Of a stretch of 64,000 nucleotides of DNA, positions 23,001-35,313 are shown in pieces. The position numbers and the translations under genes are program-made. The stretch spans positions 1,839,179-1,903,178 of the forward strand of contig NW_006763135.1 in assembly GCF_000264905.1 (NCBI RefSeq). The letters run 5' to 3'. The notes beneath the pieces are model-generated. The model had not been told where the DNA came from, did no database searches, and saw only the letters and a program-made list of their open reading frames with translations. The DNA comes from Stereum hirsutum FP-91666 SS1. Taxonomy: Eukaryota > Basidiomycota > Agaricomycetes > Russulales > Stereaceae. Within the stretch, counting starts at the first letter, position 1, and every line of letters starts with the position of its first letter.

Positions 23001-24728
23001 CCGATCCAGAACCGAAAGACACCTCTGTCTTCATCGTTCCATTAGACAATTCCGGCGACTCTCTCGCGGCCTCTTCCTCTTCATCAACAGAATCCGAGGA
23101 GACGTGGCTCACATCTAAGCCCCACGCTGTCAGGTAGCTCGTAAGATGATGAGCGAATTCACCCTTCGAGCTGGCATAGAGTGAAGCCTTCTTTCCCCTC
23201 AACGTCTCGATGAATTGACCCAAATCTTCCAATGTAGGTTCACCCGCAATTTGGAACCCGGACAACGCCTGCATGAAAGGGTCGTCCTGCGCGACTACCA
23301 CAGCTGGATTCACCACTGAGGGCGACCCACGATCCATAGTCAAGGTCAGCTTACACGTTCGAGTCGATGAGACGGCAGTCGAAGCCGGTTCCTCGAGTTC
23401 GAACAAAGCATCGATGTGCTTGAGCAAACGGGTGAGGATGAGTGAGTTCCACGAGGGTTGATCGCGATCTGACCAAGAGTCCACCAATGGATTTGATGAA
23501 TCGAGGCGAGGAGGGAAGACGTGTGTGATGGTGAACGTGCAACGGAGGGGCATGTCCATATCGGGAGAGGTGGTGCCGCTGACTGGTTCTGTGTTATCCA
23601 CATCGGCGTCCAAGGGTCTGTCTCGAGGAGGAGCGGCGATATAGAGCCCAATCTCAATACAGTCGCCACGGTGAGCTGTACTGATGATTTGTCGGATAAT
23701 CTAACGTACGTGTCAGTAACGAGCGCGCATGCTAGTGTGAAGGCGGTAAGACGTACGTGGGAGAGCGTGTAGGATAGCCCGCTGTCGTCACCCCGGACTG
23801 CGATGTGCTTCATGCCGACGTCGCCATGAAAGAGTACAAGGTCTATGCCTGCTTCTGCAGCGATTCCGCTGACGGCGTCACCCACACTCTGTATGGCCTC
23901 GCCGATGTCAAAGTCGACGATCTGGACGGGTGTAAGGATGGACGCAGGGGAATGTGGCGGGGTAGGATCCTCGGGGTTGAGCTTCGGTCGTGGCGGTTGA
24001 TGAGGCATGGAGAAAGAGGCGATATTGGCGGACATGTAATTGAGGTTCTTCATGGAGGTGAACATGGCTGTGATAGAAGGGGTAGGGATAGGGAGGGAGC
24101 ATGCCGAGAACTGTTCCTTTGCAGGATCGAGGACTTGAGGAGGAGAAAGCTGGAGCAACATCTGAATGACCATCTGTACGGAGTCTGCGAGCTCTAGCGA
24201 GAGTTCGTGAAATTGGGAGAGCTCGGGAGAGAGCTCAATGGGACGCGGGGATGAGGGGTAATCGGCTTGCTCGGAGGTGGCGGTCGTTCTGCGGGGATTC
24301 TTGAGGTGGTCTACTTGGGAGGGAAGAGGGACGGAGAAGGCACGAGAGAGGCGGGGGAGAGGTGGAGGTGGCACTGCAGCCTGATCCATAGGGTTTTGCT
24401 CATTGTACAGACGGTTTGTGGGCGTGAAATCGGTCTCCTCGACATGGTCATCGGCACGTTTTCTTTTGACGACATCCTCCTTCTCGTCTGAGCTGTGCAG
24501 GAAGCCATTGCTTTCTGTCTCTGAGAGCCCAGACTCCTGGTCGGAAGAACTGAGGTCTGGTGGCCTGTCTGCGAGGACGGGAAGGGGGAAGGAAGCTGGA
24601 GGCTCTGATGGCCAGGCAAAGGAGAACTTGTTCGAGGGGGGTAACTCGACGACTACCGCCTCCTGGCCTTCGCTGTCGCCGTCTGCGTGGAGGACACTCG
24701 GGAGTCGGACGGCTGGAAGCTTGGACAT
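20071..24728 (-). CDS. SSK1: SSK1-type response regulator of the HOG pathway
   Basis: Response regulator of 1473 aa; exons 23757-24728, 21531-23700, 21346-21470, 20648-21284, 20071-20588. A central conserved block (IQSVGDAVSGIAAEAGIDLVL, then FHGDVGMKHIAVRGDD) is characteristic of fungal SSK1. The receiver domain starts at about residue 1040: acidic pair in VLVVDDNPINQT (spliced), phosphoacceptor Asp1091 in LMDIQMPVMDG, switch Thr in IVALTASS, and Lys in FLTKPVS. By family knowledge it receives phosphate from histidine kinases through YPD1; the unphosphorylated form activates the SSK2-type MAPKKK upstream of Hog1 under osmotic stress. Both flanks are Ser/Pro-rich and disordered, and the C-terminal tail is acidic. 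Length exceeds ascomycete SSK1 (about 700-850 aa) because of these disordered parts. Confidence 0.95.
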
Positions 24729-25828
24729 GAGCAGCCGCTATCCGCACTTGGGTCGCGACGGAGAGGAGCGAACAGCCGAGCGCCTTGAGCGGCGCAGGGT
24801 GCGGTAGGAGAAGGGAGGGGGACGGCGCGGACGTCGAGGACGGTGGAGAGGGGCAGTTGGAGGACGGGAGGAACGGTGAGGGAGTGGCCAGGACAGCGAG
24901 TGGCTCAAACAGAGACAAATATCGCGCCTGTTCTTTGACGGCTCCTGTTCGTGTTGGGAGCTGCGCGGCTTACCCCCGTCTATTCTCGTCCTCGTGTGTG
25001 CTGCCTGCCAGCCCTTTGAAACGTATTTCTTTAAGCTCTTCTGACGAACCGGCTTCGCTTCGACGTCTTGCTGCTTCCCCACTGATCTTTTATATCTGGA
25101 CACGATCATCCATATCAACCTATGGTAACCTCTGGCCCCAATGTTCCCAGAACGTGCAGTCACCCATCATCCAGAAACAGGGGCCACACAGCATGATGAA
25201 CCCACTAGGGGCAAGACCTATCCCGTTTGCAGTCGCCGCTGTGACCCTGCCCCCCTTGAATTCCCATTACTCAAACCCTTCGCCACCCCAATCTTCACCT
25301 CGTCTGCTTTCTTTCCTTTCACGAGACGGCGCAACCTCAGCCTCAAGGATCATCTATGGTTTCGGGTATATGAATCTACACTACTGCCTCCATACCATAG
25401 CCCACGAACGAGTGCCGCGTGTATCACGAACTTACTCCAAGAAGTATTGAATACACACCGTGGTTCCTGTCGATGCGATCTCTCCACGGCCGAGTTGTGG
25501 CGAGACTCACCCGATCATACAACGGCTGTGTCGTACATACTTCAGTATGAGCTGTCTACTTACGAGAAGTTACGACCAGGCTCCAAGCACTCCAAGCTTT
25601 TCAGTTCGCCGCCAGATTCACAGCAACGGGTGAGCAGTGAGTAAAGAGCAAGATAACTAAATTGATCATTCGCCCGACGAAAAACCTCGCAAAAATGTAC
25701 ATACAAGAAAGTAAGAATACCACCTCAACGACGAGACCCGTTCCCAGCATGCGCATGTATCACAGGCAGACGAGAATATAGAGATGTCCCGCCTACCACA
25801 GACCGACAAACAAAGTACGTATCCACAT
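24729..25828. other. Intergenic; long upstream region of SSK1
   Basis: 1.1 kb upstream of SSK1 and downstream of ARS2 (both minus). Plus-strand frames between 25141 and 25644 are open by chance and show no domain. A long 5' leader of SSK1 is plausible here. Confidence 0.5.
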
Positions 25829-28800
25829 TCAATACTGCAACTCCACATCCCCCTCCGCGACCAGATCCATATCATGATAGCTGACCTTCTTCCCCGCCGC
25901 AGCCCTCGGGTCCTCCTTCGCATCCGGCGGCGGAGGCGGCATAACCCCACCCACATCCGAACCTCTCCCGCCCCCACCGGCGCCCCCACCTCCACCTCCT
26001 CCACCCCTCTTCCTTCCGTTCCTCCTCCCTCCATCGTCCGGTAACGCCTGGTCCAATCCCGCCGGTTTCGCAGGTAAACCAGCAGACGGAGGCAACGTGC
26101 TCGGCAGACCACCAAGGTCCATGGAGCCATGACCATGAGAGTGTCCGTCGTAGCCAGGCGCATACCCACTGATGCGGTCACTCAGTCGTCGATGGTGGAC
26201 GCCTTCGTCGCCGCGACGGGGTGGTGGGGGCATCGCGTAGCTTGGAGGACCGTAAGGATAAGCGTACGGGTCCCAGTAGCCTCCATTCGCGTAAGGTGGT
26301 GGTGGTGGAGGGTAGTACGAGCTGTAATACCCGCCACCGGCGACACTGGGAGCGTTACCTCGACCGTAGTCGCTGATGTGGCTGCCTGGAACGGCTTGGT
26401 GGCCATAGGCTTGTGGAGGGGGTGCTTGGTTCCCACCAGGGTTCGTCGTAGAGGGAGGGTGCGTGAACGGTTGGATGTGGTGCGGGTCGAGGGCGAAGTT
26501 GTTGAAGTAGTTGATATCCTATAGTAGAACACACGCAAGGGAAATTATTAAACATCAGAGCCTGAAGAGTAGTGGACTTGCGCTCACACTTACCAGGTCC
26601 AGATCCTTGATGACCTCACCATGTTTGTTCGCGATATGTTTCTCGACGAATGCAGTGGCCTTGAAGAGCTTCCCGCATTCCTTGCAACGATATTTGCCCT
26701 CGTCCTCCTGCTTGATATGAGGCTCGACGGCTTTGCTCAAGGCTCTATTCAAAGGGAAATTGATTAGTTAGATCCTGATCTCGGAGGAAAGTCGGAAGGT
26801 GACACGTACTCGTCGTAGCTTTTACCGCCGTACGCTCGAGGGTCCACTCCGTTCCTGTCAATCAGGAGCGCAACCTTGGAATCCAACCAGTCAAGCCAAC
26901 GATCATCTTTTTGACAAATAAGTAAATCACGAGAATCTCACACAGGCTGGAAGGTTGATAAAAAAGAGCGTACCGTTTCTCCTCCAGTCCCTACTGACAT
27001 CTCCCGTCCTCTCCTTCAACGTCACATCCCTCTTACTGTCCTTGTCCCTCTCCTGGTCGTCCTTCTCGGCCTTCTCGCCGCCATTTTGTTCGCCCTCCTT
27101 TTCTTCCTCTTGCTTGACTTCCTCTTCCTTCGAGTCCTCGTCCTTGACATCGTTAACCTTCCCGCTATCACCAGCACTAGCAGCTTTCGTGATATCTTCC
27201 TTCATAGCCTTCGTCAACGGCTTTCGAGCATGCATAATACATTTCCTCTGAAGTTCCTCCAGATGATCGGTAACAATCGCGCAGTAATAGCATGCGTGGA
27301 ACGCCGCACGAAGATATGCCAAATACAGATCAAGCGCAATAGTCGTCTGTAAGCCCCGCGTCAACAACACCGTTCCCGAAAGAAACAGGACCAAAGACAA
27401 GGCAGAAGAATAGGCTCTCAGTGAAACGTCCCCACTCGCGGAAGTTGGATATAAACAAAGATGGAGACGCACCTTCTTAATACCAAACTCCACCTCGTCG
27501 TTGACATCGACAGTCCCAGACTCTTGCAACTCCTGTATGACCTTCTCAATCCTCTTCTCTACTGCCTCGGTGCCCCGCATCTTCGGCTCGGGATCCTCAG
27601 GGTCCTCCTCCACCTCACCATTGACGTCAGGCATTGCGACATCTTGCGACGGGGAAGGAGGCTCTACGTTGGCCTCACCGTTCTCGCCTGCGCCCTCAGT
27701 GTCGGTCTTCTCCTTCGGAGGGACGAAAGGAGGGATCCTTGTCTTGCGAAGCTCGTAATATTCTTCCTCCAAGATGTGAGCAAGGGCCTTAGCATTGACG
27801 AGGTCCTTCTCAAGACGGTCCGGTTTACTGGCGACTTCCGGAGCGTGGCGAACGCGGTTTTTGAAAGGATGGGTATTGTGAAGGACATGGAGCTTGAAAC
27901 CGTCAATCTAGCACAGACTGTTAGAGTTTGCAAGGGTGTGAGGTGTGCTTGAAACGCACCTTCTTATCGTTTAGCTCGCTCATGACCGCGGTCATGTCGG
28001 TGTCCTCACGGAATTTGAGCCATCCAGCCCGGTAGTAATTCCTCTTCTGCAGAGGGTCTCCAAGAGCGAGGTAGACATATCCCGGGAGCCTGTCAAGAGC
28101 CTACATGGAACCACTCGTAAGTAACGAATTAAGTATTGAAGACGAGTGAATATACAAACACCGACGGTTTCCAGCTTGACCCGGCCGATATCGGGTGGGA
28201 TGGTGCGGATCATGACTTGATGTCCCTCCGAATGTACGGAAATCTCCTCGCCACGATTCTTCTCTCTGCCATCCTGCCGGGCCCTGCCATTAGACTTGCC
28301 ACCATCATTCTCGTCACCCTCATCATCATTTCCCAGGTTAACCTCTTCCTCCATCTTCATCGAGTCGTCAGCAACAGGCACAGCAGGAGCCATATCAGAA
28401 TCAGCGTCCTCCGGCTTGACTTCCTTCTCCTCCTTCTTCGAGGTGTCATCCTTTTTCACGGTCGCGTTCTCCTTCACTGGGGAAGGGGGTGCTTCTGCGG
28501 GTGTGTGCTCCTGGAAATCAGGGTCGAACCGCCCAGACTCGAGATCGAAGAGGAAGGCGTTGAGACGTCCTTTCCACCCCTCCTTCCTCACACGTTTGCG
28601 TAAGTTGACGTATTCTGGAGAGGGGTCGTACTTTTCAGCGAACCAAGGCGACTTCTTGTGATGTTCGAACATTGATTGGAGCTGAAGGACAGTAAGAAGC
28701 AAACATCAGATTGAGACGCCAATGACAAAGGGATGTGAGCCAAGCGAAAAGTAAGAAATACCTGGTTTGCAGAGAACTCTTTCTTATATTTCTCCCAACG

Positions 28801-29479
28801 CGTTCTAATGCCGTTACGTGGCCTGCTGCCATCGCCAGCATCCTGCTCAGCAGCCTTGTCCGCGTTGTCTTCCTCAGCAGCTTGCTGAGGGTAATAGTAA
28901 CGGAACCATTCGGCATATTGCTTCAAAGAGGAAGGATAATCAAAGGTATGGGGATCGGGAGGCGCTCTTCGAGTGGAGGCCGAGTAACTACGTCTGGGCG
29001 GTGATGAGCCGTATCCGTATCCTCTCGAATGGGCGTCTGACGGAGCCCGGTAACCGTGAGAACGCGAAACACAGTGCGAACCCCAACCGAACGTACCATA
29101 ATCATCTGCGTATCTTGGGCGAGGATCGAACCGATCCCTGTCCCTGTCGTACGGGGAAGGAGAACGACGCCGTTTGCGAGCTGGGGAAACGTGGGAATAA
29201 GAGGTGGGCTCGTACGACAATAGAACGTGTGACTGGCATACCGTCGTCTCCTGGGCTGCGGCTTCGCCCTCTGCGTCCATAGTCATAGGCTGCTCTGTCT
29301 CGCTCGTAGTTCCATCTGTCCCTCTCGTACGCGTCCCATTCTGCACGGTAAGGGTCAGGCGCGTAGCTATCCGGACCCGACCTCGGGGGGTACGAACCTC
29401 CGCCTCCACCACCGCGGTATGGTGAACGAGACCGGGAGCGGCGAGGAGGAGGGTAGCCAGAGCCAGACCAAGAGGACAT
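25829..29479 (-). CDS. ARS2/SERRATE homologue
   Basis: Protein of 1021 aa; exons 29242-29479, 28762-29180, 28160-28681, 27960-28100, 27473-27907, 26974-27346, 26810-26906, 26594-26744, 25829-26518. The N-terminus is RS/RG-rich. The SERRATE/Ars2 N-terminal helical block is evident around residues 175-270 (LKQYAEWFRYYYPQQAA; FEHHKKSPWFAEKYDP; RVRKEGWKGRLNAFL). It is followed by the Ars2 core (RAGWLKFREDTDM; LEEEYYELRKTRIPPF), acidic/basic linkers, and a C2H2 finger (YRCKECGKLFK...FVEKHIANKH) before a Gly/Pro-rich tail. By family knowledge it binds the nuclear cap-binding complex and sorts Pol II transcripts towards processing or decay. One intron has a weak GTTTGT donor at 28159. The start faces the ESF2 gene 373 bases away. 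Confidence 0.93.
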
Positions 29480-29852
29480 GATATGAAATGGGACGAAGAG
29501 AGGGAGTAAAGCTTAGGTGACTTCGAAGAAGAGGAGTGAGACTGAGGAGAAGAGAGAAGAAAACGGAAGACGGCTGATCAGAGCCATGGACGGAGAGAGA
29601 GAGCGATGCGTGAGTGAAGAACAGACCTCTTAAGATCGCGACACTGACACTGTCTGGCTGCTCGTCGTCGTGAACGACGGTGGATGAACAGCTCAGAAGA
29701 CGTGATTCGTGTTCGCGACCAACGACTGGAACCGGCCAGCGACACCGCCGCCTCACACGCATGCGCCTTTCGGGCTCCGCTCTAATCCCCGGCAGCCGTC
29801 CCGCCACGCGCCACACCCCTCTTCGCTTGGAATTTTACAGTATCTCACCGCA
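29480..29852. promoter_or_regulatory. Bidirectional promoter ARS2/ESF2
   Basis: 373 bases between two divergent starts, so the two RNA-metabolism genes share their upstream region. No specific binding site was recognised. Confidence 0.55.
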
Positions 29853-30866
29853 ATGCCTGCTGCAGACTCTCGCTTTTCTCTCGATGACCGCTTCGGCGAG
29901 GAATCTGCTGCAGAGTCTTCTACTCAGGCTCTTGAGCGCGAAGAGGCGTCTGACAGTCGTCACCCAGACTCTGGCGACGAAGAACAGCCAGAGGACGAGC
30001 AGGACGATGCACTGGGCGAAGGCATGGACCCCTCTGGCTTTGCTGGGCCAAAGGTTATCAAGCCATTGACTCCAGAAGCCCTCGCCGCCTTTCAAGCCGC
30101 TCAGAACAAAGCCGGTGTCATTTATATCTCTCGTATACCTCCAGGCATGCGGCCAATGAAGGTCAGGCATCTCATGAGCCAGTATGGCGATGTCGGACGA
30201 GTATATCTACAGCAAGAGGGTGCGTCTATCCTACGCCTATAGTTTTTGCTCGTTCTCAATCTGCCACATAGATGCTAAACGTGCCTACTTGCGCAAGAAG
30301 TATACCTCCACGAAGAAGGCCCATTACACTGAAGGCTGGGTCGAATTCAAGGACAAAAAAGTGGCGCGTTCTATCGCTGAGATGTTGAACGCACAACCCA
30401 TCGGGGGGAAGAAGGGGACACGATGGAGAGACGATGTGTGGACAATGAAGTATCTTCCGAAGTTTAAGTGGAACATGCTCACGGAGCAAGTCGGTGCGTG
30501 GAATCCGTTTTTTCCCACTGTTGATACAAAATTGACACACCGTTGGCTTTTTCTCTAGCCCACGAAGCTGCAGTTCATACCGCTCGTCTACGCGTTGAAA
30601 TCTCTCAGTCAAGGTCCGAACAACAGGAATACTTGAAGAACGTCGAGCTCGCTCGCGTGCTGGACAAGCGCGCGGAGAGAAAGCGGCAGGCTGGAAAGGA
30701 CCCAGTTTTGAAGAGACCCGAGTCGAAGAAAAGGTCGGCAGAGGAGGATGTAGGACAAGGTGATAAGGAGAGGCGGTCGAAATCGAGGAGGAAGGAGACA
30801 GAGCCGCGCACTGAGGGTAATCATCCTGACAAGCAGCTACAGGGTGTGCTGGGCAGCATATTCTAG
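29853..30866 (+). CDS. ESF2: ESF2/ABT1 pre-rRNA processing factor
   Basis: Protein of 298 aa; exons 29853-30219, 30272-30493, 30559-30866. After an acidic N-terminus comes an RRM-like domain (about residues 90-190): [20 protein letters not shown], then [12 protein letters not shown], and [19 protein letters not shown] with [19 protein letters not shown]. These are signature blocks of Esf2/ABT1. The C-terminus is basic and helical ([19 protein letters not shown]). By family knowledge it belongs to the small-subunit processome in the nucleolus, acts on the 35S pre-rRNA 5' region and stimulates the helicase Dbp8. The ATG at 29853 was chosen because the upstream in-frame extension is not conserved-looking. 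Confidence 0.95.
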
Positions 30867-31448
30867 GTTGTGGTGGCGTTTACTGCGCCGGTGGATATGA
30901 TGTTTTGACTATTCTAGCAGGTTTATTGCAATGCATCATTCTGGACAAGGTACCCGTCCTGCCCACTTGCCTTCAAAGCTTTCTCGATGTGCACTAGTCC
31001 CCCGGCCTCCCATTGGTGCGCGCCCAAAGGCGTTCCTGTAATATGGCTATCACCTGAGCCCTAAGTCACCATTTTCAGAATCTTGCGTTTAGAGCACCAA
31101 ACATCCACAGTACTGTGAAAGTGATAGGTGCAGTGACCAAAGTGTATGTCTGCAGGGACATTTTGGAGGGCTTGATCTCCTGTCGCCACCGCCACACCGG
31201 CATCGTCGACGTAACGTGTGTCCATGACCATAGGCGCTCGGTTGACCTTGTCTTCCTACCACTACACGCTTGACCTTGGATTCTTAATGCACATTGTTCT
31301 CTCATAGGCAGAACTCTCTTGAACCTGCCTGATCAAGAACACGCTCAATTTCAACCCACAGGTTCACCATTGCTTTGAACCAAAGAGCTAGTAGTCGCAC
31401 GTTTAGCTACTAGCCTGCAGACAGGAGTACCACTCACACGAGCTTGCT
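30867..31448. other. Intergenic, no gene seen
   Basis: 3' region of ESF2 and upstream region of SPT3. No RNA gene or repeat was recognised. Confidence 0.5.
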
Positions 31449-32802
31449 ATGGCGTCCAAGAAGGCAATCACAAACAGCAATGACATTCACGAGCAAAAGA
31501 AGGAGTACAAGTATCAGCAGGAAATCTCACAAATGGTGTGTCCTTACTTTTTGTCCCACTATGGGCGCGTTTGTCTGACGCGTCGCGCGTAGATGTTTGT
31601 CTTTGGCGAAATTCAAGACCCGCAAATTGACACCGTCAATCTAGTGGAGGACATCATTCGCAGTCAGCTTGTTGAACTCGTATGCTACTAGTTCACTTCT
31701 AGTCCTGAGTATGTACTGACTCTATGGTGAAGATCGTACAGGCACGCGCCCAAGCGAACCGCCGTGGAGTACGCTATATCTCCGCCGAAGACCTGATATT
31801 CCTCATTCGCCACGACCGTGCCAAAGTCAACAGGCTGCGTACATATCTGTCTTGGAAAGACGTTCGGAAGCATGCCAAGGACTCGAACGCGGACGGAGGT
31901 GGTGGCGTGGAGGTGGAGAATCTGGAAGACGGTGCTGATGGTACGTTGTCCATCTCTATATATTCTTGGTGTTATGCTCAATGGCTGCAGACAAGCTCAC
32001 GACGAAGGCTCAGAAGATTACCATCAAGCTTCCTTGGGAGATCACGACTATATATTCGGAAGTTTTGAGGCAAAGTGGACATCAGTCAGACGACGAAGAG
32101 GACGAGGACGATCTCGAGGCTCAAGAAGCGTCTCGCGAGCGCCTCAAAGTACGCCAGATTGCCATATCATCTTCAAACCTCTTGCTGATTGCGCTGGGAT
32201 CGTTAGGAAGCGGACGACGTCACCAAACAAATGACTAGGGAAGAATACCAACATTATTCTGACTGTCGCCAAGCGTCCTTCTCTTACCGCAAAAGTGAGT
32301 CGCACATCAAGTTTCTCCCTGCCGGCGTCAACTCATCAATACGGAATGGCATCTGTCAGCCAAGCGATTTCGAGAATTCTTGAACCTCCCCTCCCATCTC
32401 GACCTGAAGTCCAACGATGACACAGTCGACATCGTAGGCTTCCTCGCCTTCGAAATGGTCCGGTCGCTTACCGTCGCGTCCTTGGAAGTCAAGAAGGCAC
32501 TCGAAGAGTCTTACCTGCGTGAAGACCACAGCACATCACCCCTCCTAGGCAAACGCAAGGCCGGCATGGGCTTGGACTCGCCCAACAAACGTCGGCGAGA
32601 AGAGACACCGGACGACGACTCAGATACGCCGTTACCTGCGTGCTCGCTCTTCATGCAACCGCCGGAAGCGCGAACCGCGCTGAGGCCCGAGCATATTCAG
32701 GACGCGTTCGCCAGGCTGCAAGGAGATTGGTCTACGTCTCGTACTCGGGGTATGCGAAATTGGCGCGGCGGTCTTATCAGGACGAGTGTCAGTCTCATCT
32801 GA
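31449..32802 (+). CDS. SPT3: SPT3, SAGA complex subunit
   Basis: Protein of 356 aa; exons 31449-31535, 31593-31679, 31733-31940, 31991-32148, 32207-32294, 32360-32802. The first histone fold is clear (MMFVFGEIQDPQIDTVNLVE; EDLIFLIRHDRAKVNRLRTY followed by LSWKDVRK). So is the second (REEYQHYSDCRQASFSYRK; VDIVGFLAFEMVRSLTVASL), and the C-terminus NWRGGLIRTSVSLI is the family ending. By family knowledge the two folds pair intramolecularly like TAF13/TAF11, and the protein helps SAGA deliver TBP to promoters. The stop lies only 150 bases from the convergent DDI1 stop. Confidence 0.96.
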
Positions 32803-32952
32803 AGGTGCATCACTCGTCCTCAGCCCTGTGTATGTATCTATAGACGTGTATCTTTATAAGTTATTTCTGGATGTATTCTTCGGTATTGCTACATGTTACA
32901 AGTATTGTTGGTCCTTCTTTTGTACGGATTCAGGGAATGTTAAACAGCGGAA
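32803..32952. terminator. Convergent 3' ends of SPT3 and DDI1
   Basis: 150 bases between two facing stop codons. Both transcripts must end within or beyond this interval, so overlapping 3' ends are likely. Confidence 0.45.
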
Positions 32953-34650
32953 TCAGAACAACAAAGACGCAGCGATCTCCACGTTCCCACCCGCGGCTTC
33001 CAAACTACGGATCGCAACCTCCCGTGAAGCACCCAACCCAATCAAAGTTTCTATAGCCTCCTCTGGAAACCTCGAAGCCCCGACACTAGGAGCACCTTGC
33101 CCTCTTCCTATCCCACCAGCAGGTCCAGCGCTAGGTGCAGCACCAAGAGTATGACCAGCACCGGTGAACGGTGCATTCGGTCGTGGTGTTGACGAGGAAG
33201 GGCCGGCGGTGGCGGTCGATGGACCAGCTTGCGGCTCGTCTCCATGCTGTCCGGCGTCGAACATACGCGCTTTATCGGGAAGTTCGTGCTCAGCGAGGAA
33301 TTTGACTTCTCGTCCTTGGATGCGAAGAACATTCTTCTCAAGGTCAATGCATGCTTGGTGAGCCTTCAACATGTCGAGTCCCAAAAGGAGGTCGACGTCC
33401 CGGCCCTATTCCAGATACAATACCCAAAATCAGCCAACAGAAAACAAAAGGACGATGAACTTGACCAGACCTCCATGATTGTGAACGAACAGGGCAGATG
33501 GACGTCAGCCAGCTTCAGCTGTGCGCTGTGCACCCTGCCCAAGATTTTTGCGGTACCCACTCCACGAGCGATTCCGGCGAATCGTTTGTCGAGAAGACGC
33601 ATGAGCCTAGACAAAGACCGATTAATGGATCTATAGGTAGCAAAGAGGCATGAAGACCTACCCGCATGATTCTGCGCATTCAGGGCTGACTAGAAAGTTC
33701 ATGATAAGTCTCAACGAAATCCCTGCTCTGATAAATATGCGCTCACTGATGGTCTGTTGAGCACCACTATCCACGAAAGCCTTGACTTCTCTACCGTTCA
33801 CCTCAACGGGAATACTGCGCCACAGAGGGTCAGCCTCTGAGCGCCAATCCCGTCAGACAATCCTAAACTCACTAGAGCATAGTAACGCGCCCGAAACTCT
33901 CGGGAGAGTACTCTAGCGCATGCTCTAAGTTCTCCATGACAGCCTGCTGACGGATGGCCTCCTCGATCCTCTGTTGAGCCTCGACATCATAAGGGTCCGC
34001 GTTCAGACGTTCAACCTCTCTATCTGCGTCCGTGTGGCGCTGGCTGGTATTGCGAAGAAGTTCTGCGAAGAGGGCGGGGTCGTTTTGTGCTGCTGCTGCG
34101 ATCTCGGGTTGCGTCTGGATGAGGATTATAATAATGACCAGATATGGGCTCATGAGGACTAGGTTAGATCAAGGAAGGCGATGGTAGGTCGCACCTCGCG
34201 TAATTGGGCCATGAGTGCAGGATCCCCGAGCAACTGCAGGCGCATCATCTCCGAGTCTTGTTCAGCGGGACCGGGTCTACAGCAGCTCTTTCATTTCACA
34301 AACTGCATCTAGACAGATGGGAAGATACGCACTGTCCGGCTACATTGACCTTCCGTCTAAGCAAGAGCATAGCGTGTTCCCCCACACCGAGGTCTCTCAT
34401 GGTGGCCTTCGGATTCGACAGATCCCGTCCCTCGAAAGTGATACTCTGCTCATGTACAGGAATATTTGACTATCAAAGTTGACAATTGAGAACGGGGCCG
34501 TATGAGCAAAGGAGAAACTAAATGAATGGATGTATCTCAGGAGTGGCTTGCCTCGGCCTCCAGCAGCGCCATCACGTTCTCCAATTCCATGTTAGGGTCG
34601 ATTTCCACCACGAACGACTGCCCGAAATCGTTGACGAATGTGAGCTCCAT
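32953..34650 (-). CDS. DDI1: DDI1 ubiquitin shuttle with retroviral-type protease fold
   Basis: Protein of 414 aa; exons 34552-34650, 34333-34469, 34195-34276, 33873-34114, 33747-33814, 33662-33689, 33471-33606, 32953-33405. Domain order: ubiquitin-like (1-75), helical linker, dimeric aspartic protease fold with active-site Asp202 in FVDSGAQQT and flap/core [14 protein letters not shown], then Ser/Gly/Pro linker and C-terminal UBA ([20 protein letters not shown]; about 374-414). By family knowledge it brings ubiquitylated proteins to the proteasome and can cleave heavily ubiquitylated substrates. Intron 1 (34470-34551) has a GC donor (GAG|GCAAGC) instead of GT; with it the UBL is continuous ([14 protein letters not shown]). 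Exon 6 is only 28 nt. Confidence 0.95.
34470..34551 (-). other. GC-AG intron in DDI1
   Basis: Intron 1 of DDI1. The only donor that joins the two halves of the ubiquitin-like domain in frame is GAG|GCAAGC; the acceptor is TTGATAG. No GT lies close enough to serve. Confidence 0.85.
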
Positions 34651-35313
34651 GTTGGTCGATTTGGTGTTGGATGAGAAGGGGATGCGAGTTGAGGAATTCG
34701 AGTGAGTGGTCGGAACCAAAGTTAGAGTGGCTCCGAAGTCGAGATGCAGCGAAGTTGTGGCGTGTCAGACAAAGAAAGGGCTTTAGGGCGGCTCAATATG
34801 GTCTGGCAACAATGTGGAAGAAAGACAGGAATGGACCCAGGCTCGCTCTAGGATGCGCTCTGCTTTCATGGAGGACTATAGCTGGCGTACGTGGCCTGAA
34901 GCTCAGAAGGTGCTAGAATGCTCGCGGTCGTTAGACGCGCTGCTTACTACAGGGGCAACTGGGACGCGTATGTTTCACGACGCGTCCGTACTTGTTGCCA
35001 AATAAATGTGTGTAATATATCCGTCAGGCCATTGGCCACCCTCTAGTAAGTATCATACAAAGCCCCTACGTCCACATGAATGCACAACTCAATGATGACC
35101 ACCCGCTCCTCTTCCCGTAAGATAACTCCTGGCCTGAGAGTAGCTCGATCTATGGATGAACGCGGTCAGTTATGATATCAAGGCTGACATGAGTAATAAA
35201 CGAATTACAATCTCGACCCTTTGGAGAGTAACGCGCTCTCGAGAGCAGACGGAGACAAACTCGCATCTAATGAAGACGGGAAGTGAGCAAGATAACCGGC
35301 AGCAGAAACGATG
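34651..35313. other. Upstream region of DDI1, no supported gene
   Basis: Holds a plus-strand open frame at about 34814-35005 (Trp-, Arg-rich, 63 aa) that lacks an ATG start and any recognised domain. Confidence 0.4.

Noticed and set aside
34814..35005. Plus-strand 63-aa open frame rich in Trp and Arg upstream of DDI1
   Set aside because: It begins with GTG, an upstream in-frame stop prevents extension, and no domain (LYR-type was considered) could be shown.
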